A stretch of DNA of 8,565 bases from Verrucomicrobia bacterium UBA2970 (GTDB lineage Bacteria; Verrucomicrobiota; Verrucomicrobiia; Limisphaerales; AAA164-E04). Position 1 is the stretch's first letter. Each line of letters opens with the position of its first letter. Under the pieces are notes generated by a model, which had not been told where the DNA came from, ran no database searches, and saw only the letters and a program-made list of their open reading frames with translations. Below, piece by piece: positions 1 to 6,234 of the stretch. The DNA is taken from the NCBI GenBank assembly GCA_002348345.1, contig DEAY01000182.1, forward strand, positions 1 through 8,565, written 5' to 3'. The position numbers were made by a program, and so were the translations under genes.

Positions 1-1514
1 AGCTCAACCGCCCTGGCTCGGCTCCACCCCATCATATGAATGCCCGTATCCACCACCAATCGTCCGGCTCGCCAAATCTCGTATGTCAAACAACCAAACT
101 CCTCATAGATGGTCTGATAAACCCCCATCTCTTTCCCAAGCTTCTCGGCGTATAATGCCCATCCCTCGCCAAACGCGTTGGGATAAAAATGCCGCCGGAA
201 GTCGGGGAGATCGGTCAGCTCCTGGGCAAGCGCGATTTGCAGGTGATGGCCCGGCATGGCTTCGTGGAGGGTGAGCGCAGGCAACGCATAGAGGGGGCGT
301 TTCTCAAGAGCAAACGTGTTCACCCAGTAATAGCCTCCCCGCTCCCCTCCCGGCACACCGGGGGAATAGCGGCCCGTGGTGTAATTGGGAGCGAGGTGCC
401 GGGGAACCGGCGCAACGCCGTAGGGCATCCGTGGGAGAGTCTCAAAATAGGCCGGAAGAATCCCATCCACCCGCTTGGCGATCCAGGCCGCCTCCTTGAG
501 CAACTGATCTGCAGATTGAGCATAGAATTGCGGGTCGGTTCTCAAGAAGTTCAGAAAATCCGAAAAACTACCCTGAAACTCCAACTGATTGAGAATCGTC
601 TCCATCTCCTTGCGGATGCGGGCGACTTCCCGAAGGCCCATTCGGTGAATCTCTAAAGGATCAAGGTCGAGGGTCGTGAAATCAGCCACCAAGAACCGAT
701 AATACTCCTCACCCCCCGGCAAGTCCCGTGCTCCGAGGCTCGTTCGAGCATTGGGTGAATACGTCTCTCGCACAAATGAATCGAGATCCCGGAACGCCGG
801 CAGGACTCGGGACGTCATCAGGGTTCGGAGGCGTCGCTCCCATTCGGAACGGCGGGAGGATGGTAACCGCTCGAGGCCGAGCATGAAGGTTTGAAAGAGA
901 GGATGTTCGGTCTCCGACTTGGAACTCAAGCCTCCAATCACTCGTTCGATCCCCGGCATGATGATCCGCGGCATCGTAAACCCCGTCGCCATTCCCTGAC
1001 GCATGAGATCGACATTCTGCTCGAGATAGACCGGAACTTTGGACAATCGGGACAAGTAAATCTCCGCGTCCCGCTCATGCCGAAGGCGCATCTTCTCAAA
1101 CCCCCGCAGGAGGGTGGTGTAAAACCCACTATCCGACGTAAAGGGCAACCGATGTTCCCCGAACCCACGCCGCTTCATTCGACGGGTCAACTCGAACTCA
1201 AAGAGGTCGCAACTCACTCGTTCCCCTCGAGACAAGCGTTCCCGGTCGATGTCGCGAAGTCGGTCCAGGAATTGCCGATCCCGGGCCTGGCTCGCCTCCC
1301 GCTCGGTCAAGCGAAGATCAGGCAGTTCTGAATCCCACCGGTGCTCCCCAACCAGGGTCGCGGTCAACGGATCCGACTTCAATCGAGCCTCCCATTCCTC
1401 GCGAAAGAGCGTCTTCAGCCGCAACGATTCGTTCCCCGCCTCCCATTCCGCTCCAATCAGGGACGGCACTCCCAAGACCAATAATGTGATCCCATCAACC
1501 CATCTCATCCTCAT
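1..1514 (-). CDS. DUF885 family zinc metallopeptidase-like protein, exported, 3'-truncated by window edge
   Basis: Translating the minus strand gives an open frame of 504 codons that runs off the left edge, so the C-terminus is missing. Family members are usually somewhat under 600 residues, so perhaps 80 are absent. The family signature is clear: HEAMPGHH at residues 417-424, with an HExxPGHH metal-site pattern (Glu418 the likely general base), then GEGWALYAEKLG at 449-460, whose Glu residues typically complete the site. The N-terminus is short, basic and then hydrophobic (about residues 1-22, ending near SLIGA), which suggests Sec export. The middle is charged and helical. Family knowledge: DUF885 proteins are predicted gluzincin-like peptidases with few characterised members, so the substrate is unknown. 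An in-frame TGA lies directly upstream, so the start must be ATG at 1514 or ATG two codons later at 1508; neither has a strong ribosome site. A 203-base gap separates it from the phosphoesterase upstream, so co-transcription is uncertain. Confidence 0.9.
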   Translation of the reverse strand, partial: MRMRWVDGITLLVLGVPSLIGAEWEAGNESLRLKTLFREEWEARLKSDPLTATLVGEHRWDSELPDLRLTEREASQARDRQFLDRLRDIDRERLSRGERVSCDLFEFELTRRMKRRGFGEHRLPFTSDSGFYTTLLRGFEKMRLRHERDAEIYLSRLSKVPVYLEQNVDLMRQGMATGFTMPRIIMPGIERVIGGLSSKSETEHPLFQTFMLGLERLPSSRRSEWERRLRTLMTSRVLPAFRDLDSFVRETYSPNARTSLGARDLPGGEEYYRFLVADFTTLDLDPLEIHRMGLREVARIRKEMETILNQLEFQGSFSDFLNFLRTDPQFYAQSADQLLKEAAWIAKRVDGILPAYFETLPRMPYGVAPVPRHLAPNYTTGRYSPGVPGGERGGYYWVNTFALEKRPLYALPALTLHEAMPGHHLQIALAQELTDLPDFRRHFYPNAFGEGWALYAEKLGKEMGVYQTIYEEFGCLTYEIWRAGRLVVDTGIHMMGWSRARAVE

Positions 1515-1717
1515 TCTTCACTTTCGCTTCGAGCCGGTGATTCCAGTCGCCCTCCCCTCAAGCGTAGGCCCTCCAGCACCTCATCCCCCCTCTCTCATCG
1601 GACGCTGGCCGTACCCAAAGGTAATATCCTGCCCGGCCCGGACCAACCATGGGGTCCGCAACCCCCCTCCCGACAACGCCCCCTCACGCGCTCGCGCGAT
1701 TCCCAAGCCATCAAGGG

Positions 1718-3268
1718 TCAGTCCGTCACCCGGACAATTCGAGACGCGGAATACTTCTTTCCAAAGGCATCGACGGTCTCCACTTCAATCCGATGCGTAC
1801 CCTCCGGGAGTCCCGGAGGAAACCGAGCCCGCCACAAGTGCAGCGAGTCCACCGGAGGATTCAGTGCCGGAGCCTCGGGTGCCGCTTCCAACTCTCGATT
1901 GCGCGTGCGAACATACTCGGGATCCGGCCCGGAAATCGGAGTCATTGAAATCCAATCCGTCGCTCCAACGATGCGAAAACGAACTTGAGATTTTTCCGAT
2001 CCGGCAAACACATTGACCTGCAGATCCACCGAAGCGGCATTCCCAGAAGAAAACGTCTCGGGAGCATAAATATTCATCTGATAATCCGCTGGCCGGCGCG
2101 CGGCCTTGAACTCGAACGAGTATCGATTCCCATCGAAGGTCAGAATCGAATACCCATTCGGGGCCCCATCCCGCATGGTGGCATGAGGAATCCCCACTTC
2201 ATCCTGGAATCCTCTCCACCAGGTGCCGCTGACGGTAACATTGACAATATGATGGTGGGGTTCGCTTCCCATCCAACCATCTGAAGAGCGGATAAACTGA
2301 TGGCCCTGCCAGTGAGTGTGGCCTGACAGAGAAACGGAAAAAGGTCGATCTTCCAGCAAACGATACAACTCATGCCGATTAACCATGTTCGTTAGCGGAA
2401 TATGCATCGAAAGCACAATCAACTGGTCCTCGGGAACCTCCTTGAGGTCGTTGGCAACGAATTGCAATTGAGCGGCGTCCAAGGCTCCCCGGTAGGAATG
2501 GTCGGGGCCCTGCCAATCCACATTGTCCAGCACGATGAAGTGAACGCGCCCATAGTCGAAAGCGTAGAAATTGGGACCGAAGAACCGATGGAACGTCTCA
2601 TCAGAATCACCGTCGTTCTCGGAATCTAGATTCAGATCGTGGTTTCCAATCACGTTATACCAAGGGATACCGATCATCCCAATGGTGGCATTGAACGAGC
2701 CAAAGAGCGAAAGGTCATCAAACAGGATATCTCCCAAGGTCACCCCGAAACGAGCCTCCGTTCCGATGAGTTCCTCGACCACATCGTGAGCGATGTAATC
2801 AATCTCCTGCTGATTGCGCGGTTGGGGATCCCCAAAGAAAATCACCTTGAAACGATCGGGTTCGGTTTGAGGATAGAGCGGAAAATTGATCTGCCCCGGC
2901 AGAGGCCCCGTCGGTGCCACCCCTGGATAAGCGGAGGGCGGAGAGCCCTCGGGTTTGTGGATATAATAAAACCGAGGCAATTGGTCTCGACTGACAGGCG
3001 TCATCCAATTCCGGGGCTTGATCACGAAAATGATGTCTGCCGACCGAATCGGGAGCCTCCATCGCCCCGCCGGATCGGTGGCCACGATTTGACGCCCGTT
3101 GGAGACCCGCACCCCGGCCAAACCTGGCTCTCCGTCATCCCGAATCTGGTTGCGATTAAGATCCTCGAAAACACTCCCCCGAGCCCACTGCGTCGTGTCT
3201 CCCATCGCGTCAAACCCTCCCAAGATCAGCAAGCACCCGCATAGCAACGCCCACTGGATGTCTTTCAT
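1718..3268 (-). CDS. Secreted calcineurin-like metallophosphoesterase with N- and C-terminal beta domains
   Basis: This 516-residue protein starts with a Sec signal (about residues 1-23, core WALLCGCLLILGG). Next is a beta domain at about 27-95 with FEDLNRNQIRDDGEPGLAGV, resembling SdrD-B/MetallophosN prealbumin-like modules and carrying an Asp/Asn-rich loop that could bind calcium. The catalytic calcineurin-like core spans about 140-340. All metal motifs are visible: GDPQ (Asp147), GDILFD (Asp180, Asp184), GNHD (208-211), His289 in MHIP, and GHTH (316-319). The last 130 or so residues look like an Ig-like MetallophosC domain. The core is a two-metal phosphoesterase fold that cleaves phosphomono- or diesters; the substrate here is unknown, and export points to an external phosphoester. 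Start choice: a perfect GGAGG lies 9 bases before ATG 3268 but abuts the upstream ATG at 3277, which would add MLR, so 3268 is preferred. It is transcribed divergently from the subtilase. Confidence 0.93.
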   Translation of the reverse strand: MKDIQWALLCGCLLILGGFDAMGDTTQWARGSVFEDLNRNQIRDDGEPGLAGVRVSNGRQIVATDPAGRWRLPIRSADIIFVIKPRNWMTPVSRDQLPRFYYIHKPEGSPPSAYPGVAPTGPLPGQINFPLYPQTEPDRFKVIFFGDPQPRNQQEIDYIAHDVVEELIGTEARFGVTLGDILFDDLSLFGSFNATIGMIGIPWYNVIGNHDLNLDSENDGDSDETFHRFFGPNFYAFDYGRVHFIVLDNVDWQGPDHSYRGALDAAQLQFVANDLKEVPEDQLIVLSMHIPLTNMVNRHELYRLLEDRPFSVSLSGHTHWQGHQFIRSSDGWMGSEPHHHIVNVTVSGTWWRGFQDEVGIPHATMRDGAPNGYSILTFDGNRYSFEFKAARRPADYQMNIYAPETFSSGNAASVDLQVNVFAGSEKSQVRFRIVGATDWISMTPISGPDPEYVRTRNRELEAAPEAPALNPPVDSLHLWRARFPPGLPEGTHRIEVETVDAFGKKYSASRIVRVTD

Positions 3269-3277
3269 CCGCAACAT

Positions 3278-3282
3278 CCTCC
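3278..3282 (-). promoter_or_regulatory. Ribosome binding site of the phosphoesterase
   Basis: The minus strand reads GGAGG here. It is directly adjacent to ATG 3277 and 9 bases from ATG 3268. The spacing supports the downstream ATG as the true start. Confidence 0.6.
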
Positions 3283-3553
3283 AATCCTAGGTCCGTCATC
3301 CGCGGCAGGCGAGCTTCGAATCGATACCACAATCCAGCACTTGTTGAGGCGGAAAACACGGTAGGATTGGGAAGAGAGGACGGAAAGAGCCATCCCCGCC
3401 CCAAAAAGGGTGGCATCGACCGTCGAGAGGGATTCACCGAGACTTCCCTCAACCGTCCCTTCGTGTATCCCCTCCAATCGGACACGAGGGGCAAGAAACT
3501 TGGCCCTGGAATTGCTACTTGAACCCACGCTGTCGAGCGGCAGATTCAACCAT
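3283..3553. promoter_or_regulatory. Divergent intergenic spacer, presumed promoters of phosphoesterase and subtilase
   Basis: The stretch lies between two genes transcribed away from each other, so both promoters should sit here. I see no convincing -35/-10 pair and no extended inverted repeat. Short open frames cross it on the minus strand but have no family features and overlap the phosphoesterase start. It carries one copy of CTCAACC (3448-3454) inside a 14-base match to the region just upstream of the sulfatase. The promoter role is inferred from gene orientation only. Confidence 0.4.
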
Positions 3554-3559
3554 AAGGGA
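3554..3559 (+). promoter_or_regulatory. Ribosome binding site of the subtilase
   Basis: AAGGGA lies five bases before ATG 3565, a normal Shine-Dalgarno position. It supports this start, which also gives an intact signal peptide. Confidence 0.6.
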
Positions 3560-3564
3560 ATACA

Positions 3565-5103
3565 ATGAAACGGGGTTACTTCAGAAATCGGCTTCTCATA
3601 TCACTCCTGGCACTTGCCGGCGCCGCCGTCGAACCAGCGTTCGGAAGCATCAGGGAACGACCCCAGTGGCATCCCTCCTATCTTTTGCAATGTCTCCCCG
3701 ACTCACGTCACCAGGACGTCGTCGACTGGTGTCGCCAACATTCGCTCCCCCTGCGGTCTCGTTTCGACGCAGCGACCGGGCTCGCTGTGGTTGAGAACGC
3801 CAAGGGTCACACCCTTGCCGCGGTCGAGCAACTGGCTCAGGCCAGCGGCTTGTTTGAATTCGTCGAACCCGACTACCCACTCCAGGCCCATCGTCTCCCC
3901 AACGACTCTGGTCTCGCTACCGGTCGAAACTGGGGGTTGCTCAACATCGGTCAACGACGAGGTGTTCCCGACGCCGACATCGACGCCCCGGAGGGCTGGG
4001 ATTACCGCACTTCGGCCGCCGACGTCATTGTCGCCGTGATTGACAGTGGTATTCGCTACACCCACGAGGACTTGAGAGCAAACCTCTGGAAAAACCCAGG
4101 TGAGATCCCGAACAACAACCGCGATGACGATCGGAACGGGGTCGTTGACGACTACGTGGGCTACAATGCGGTTGATCACTCTGGGGATCCGTGGGACCAC
4201 GACGGCCACGGGACAGCGGTTTCCGGGGTCGTCGGCGCGGTGGGAAACAATCGGATTGGGATTGCCGGCGTCGCCTGGGAGGTGCAAATCATGGCCCTCA
4301 AGTTTCTTGAGGCTGACGGACAAGGTCGAACCTCGGACGCCATCGCCTGCATCGACTACGCCCTCGCCCACGGCGCGAATGTGATCAACGCATCGTGGGG
4401 AGGAAACGGTCGCTCCCGATCTTTGGAAAGAGCGATCCGACGAGCCCGCTTCGCCGACGTCCTCTTCGTCACCGCCGCCGGCAACGACCATAGCGACATC
4501 GACCGGGCTCCCGATTACCCCGCCAGCTACAGCCTGGCCAACATCATTACCGTCGGGTCAAGCACCCGGACAGACCGTCCCAGTCGCGCCTCCAACTTCG
4601 GAATGGACAGTGTCGACCTCTTTGCGCCCGGATTTCAAATCTACACCTGCAATGGCTCCGGCGACCGTGCCTACGGATACGCTAGCGGCACCTCTCTCGC
4701 CGCGCCCTATGTCACCGGTGCACTCGCCCTCATGATCGCCGCCGATCCCGGCATTTCCAGCTTTGAACTGACGTCTCACCTCCTCAACTCGGTCGATACC
4801 AACCCGAACTTCGACGGCCTCTCCCGGTCCGGCGGTCGACTCAACCTGGCTTCGGCTCTTTCGCGAATCCTCCCCAAACCCGAATCGGTAGATCATGGGC
4901 TTCGGATCGTCCGACTGGGATCCCGGCTCGCTCTCAGGATGCAGACGACACCCGACCAGCCATTCCTTCTGGAATCCTCCAGGGATCTCCATCAATGGCG
5001 AGGGATCCAACGCGTTCAGGCAGGCCCGTCCGGTCAACTTGCCGTTGAACTCGACGAAACGGATGAAACGGCTCTCTTCTACCGCGTTCGCCCTCTCCAG
5101 TAA
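3565..5103 (+). CDS. Secreted subtilisin-like serine protease (peptidase S8) with propeptide and C-terminal beta tail
   Basis: This is a complete 512-residue protease. Residues 1-27 form a Sec signal (MKRGYFRNRL, a Leu/Ala core, then PAFG). Residues of about 35-108 look like an I9/fervidolysin-type propeptide ending in FVEPDY, which normally folds the enzyme and is then cleaved. The S8 domain covers about 120-435 with an intact triad: Asp160 in VIDSG, His215 in DGHGTAVSG, and Ser377 in SGTSLAAP; Asn307 in AAGND supplies the oxyanion hole. An Asp/Asn-rich insert at 183-213 (NNNRDDDRNGVVDDYVGY) precedes the His and resembles calcium-binding loops of secreted subtilases. Residues of about 446-512 (FLLESSRDLHQW, then FYRVRP) form a small beta module common at the ends of verrucomicrobial exported proteins; its role in sorting or binding is not established. 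The enzyme probably degrades extracellular protein. It is a single-gene transcription unit ending before a hairpin at 5168-5199. Confidence 0.96.
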   Translation: MKRGYFRNRLLISLLALAGAAVEPAFGSIRERPQWHPSYLLQCLPDSRHQDVVDWCRQHSLPLRSRFDAATGLAVVENAKGHTLAAVEQLAQASGLFEFVEPDYPLQAHRLPNDSGLATGRNWGLLNIGQRRGVPDADIDAPEGWDYRTSAADVIVAVIDSGIRYTHEDLRANLWKNPGEIPNNNRDDDRNGVVDDYVGYNAVDHSGDPWDHDGHGTAVSGVVGAVGNNRIGIAGVAWEVQIMALKFLEADGQGRTSDAIACIDYALAHGANVINASWGGNGRSRSLERAIRRARFADVLFVTAAGNDHSDIDRAPDYPASYSLANIITVGSSTRTDRPSRASNFGMDSVDLFAPGFQIYTCNGSGDRAYGYASGTSLAAPYVTGALALMIAADPGISSFELTSHLLNSVDTNPNFDGLSRSGGRLNLASALSRILPKPESVDHGLRIVRLGSRLALRMQTTPDQPFLLESSRDLHQWRGIQRVQAGPSGQLAVELDETDETALFYRVRPLQ

Positions 5104-5161
5104 TCTTCCACCCTACCCCTTTTGGGAGACTGGCCGCCAGACCTGGTCTAGATCGCGGAAG

Positions 5162-5199
5162 AAAAACAGGGCTCCCGATCCAACCTGCTCGGGAGCCCT
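5162..5199. terminator. Strong hairpin terminator between convergent genes, best on the minus strand
   Basis: A perfect 11-bp stem pairs 5168-5178 (AGGGCTCCCGA) with 5189-5199 (TCGGGAGCCCT) around a 10-base loop. Read on the minus strand, the stem is followed by G and then five Ts (5166-5162), the classic intrinsic form. On the plus strand only TTT follows. It lies 65 bases past the subtilase stop and 135 bases past the ThuA stop, so it can end transcripts arriving from both sides. Confidence 0.8.
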
Positions 5200-5298
5200 T
5201 TGGCATGAGACCCAGAGCCGCTTCTCCCTGGATTCCTTGGCGTTCTAGGGCTAATAGAGCATCCGGAGAAAAACCGAGGATCTGACAGAAGAGACCCT

Positions 5299-5334
5299 AA
5301 AAACTCGAATTAGCTTTCGGTGAGCTACGAATTC
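5299..5334 (-). terminator. Candidate intrinsic terminator directly after the ThuA gene
   Basis: On the minus strand, just past the TAG, GAATT and AGCT pair with AGCT and AATTC. The stem has 9 bp with a 3-base bulge (CGT) and a 7-base loop, and is followed by GA, then G in the flank, and TTTTT (5303-5299). The stem is AT-rich and bulged, so it is weaker than the second hairpin downstream and may be leaky. Confidence 0.45.
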
Positions 5335-6155
5335 TACGGTTGCCTCCCGGGCCGGAGGCCAGCCGCCCAACGGATTGCCTCAATGATATGTTGGCGCCCG
5401 AACGGGGTGTCCAGCGACCGGACATCGTGCCCTAATTCGGTATAGAAGAATCGCCCCCCACCATTTTGGTGGAGCCAGGCAACGGGATGATCCGCCCCCA
5501 TTGCTTTTCCACCACGCTCCTGAAACAGTTGACGAACCGCCTCATAGGTAGACTCGTCGACCCGAAGCAGCACCTGGAATCCCGGGAGTCCGGTCACCGT
5601 GCGATCATGATTCGTCCAGTCGGCGGCGTAATGGAAGGAGGCTCCATGCCCCCGAACAGTCGGGTGGTCTAACGATTCGGGATCCACCACGACTCGAGCC
5701 TCGAGAAACTCGGAATCACTATCGAAATCACATCCCGCCAACTCGTTGAACCAAGCCCACTGGGTCTGTCTCACCAGCGACGCGTGGAGCGCCACGATCC
5801 CTCCGCCCGCCTCATACCACGATTCTATCTTTTGCCGCTGCTCCTCGTTCAGGACCGCCGTCATTTCAGTACAGTTGTTGAGGATCAACACACGATATCG
5901 ATCGAGGAGACGGATCAAATCTTGCGGGGATTCCGTCACGTCGATTTGCAAGGCCACCTCATTCGAACGGCGGGCCAACCATCCCGCAACCGCGGGAACC
6001 TCGGGGTGCCGATACCAACCCGTTCCCGAGAACACGAGAACCGTCCCCAGGTTTTTCGGACTTCGATCCGGCTCGGCGGCACTGCCCTTCACTTGGCCTC
6101 CAAGGAGGACAGCCACAAGTAATCCCTTAATCCATAAGTGTGTCACGTTGCTCAT
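5334..6155 (-). CDS. Exported ThuA-domain protein (trehalose utilisation family fold)
   Basis: This 273-residue protein has a Sec signal at about 1-27 (core GLLVAVLLGG, then GSAA) and a single ThuA domain, a class I glutamine amidotransferase-like fold, over about 36-268. Visible family features are the first strand VLVFSGTGWYRHPEV (His50), the LILNNCTEM strand (90-98), EAGGGIVALHAS (115-126), the DHPTV segment (163-167), HPVAW (223-227) and GGGRFFYTELGHD (232-244). ThuA was named from rhizobial trehalose/sucrose use. Exported members in PVC and Bacteroidota often sit near sulfatases and glycan-active enzymes, but their reaction is poorly defined. An in-frame TGA two codons upstream limits the start; ATG 6155 has no clear Shine-Dalgarno sequence. 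It follows the sulfatase by 79 bases on the same strand, with no intrinsic terminator between, so shared transcription is likely. Two terminator-like hairpins follow. Confidence 0.92.
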   Translation of the reverse strand: MSNVTHLWIKGLLVAVLLGGQVKGSAAEPDRSPKNLGTVLVFSGTGWYRHPEVPAVAGWLARRSNEVALQIDVTESPQDLIRLLDRYRVLILNNCTEMTAVLNEEQRQKIESWYEAGGGIVALHASLVRQTQWAWFNELAGCDFDSDSEFLEARVVVDPESLDHPTVRGHGASFHYAADWTNHDRTVTGLPGFQVLLRVDESTYEAVRQLFQERGGKAMGADHPVAWLHQNGGGRFFYTELGHDVRSLDTPFGRQHIIEAIRWAAGLRPGRQP

Positions 6156-6234
6156 TGCTCAGGCGTTTGTTCTTCGGCTAGCCTCAACCCTTATCGCGAT
6201 CTCAACCTTCTCGTCAATCAATGAAACAAGCAGC

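Noticed and set aside
189..1331. Plus-strand open frames of 155 and 146 codons at the left end
   Set aside because: They lie antisense to the DUF885 gene, whose HEAMPGHH and GEGWALYAEKLG motifs establish the real coding strand.
1639..1658. Hairpin CGGACC/GGTCCG between the phosphoesterase and DUF885 genes
   Set aside because: The stem is only 6 bp with an 8-base loop and no T-run follows on either strand, so I do not call a terminator.
1249..2016. Plus-strand open frame of 255 codons across the DUF885-phosphoesterase junction
   Set aside because: It is antisense to the ends of two well-supported genes, Ser/Pro/Arg-rich and without any domain signature, as expected for an opposite-strand shadow in GC-rich DNA.
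3210..3549. Two overlapping 94-codon minus-strand frames in the divergent spacer
   Set aside because: They overlap the start of the phosphoesterase in other frames, lack ribosome sites and show no recognisable domain.
3703..4491. Minus-strand open frame of 262 codons inside the subtilase
   Set aside because: It is antisense to the propeptide and catalytic core of an intact protease. Its Val/Gly/Asp-rich composition mirrors the protease codons and no motif is seen.
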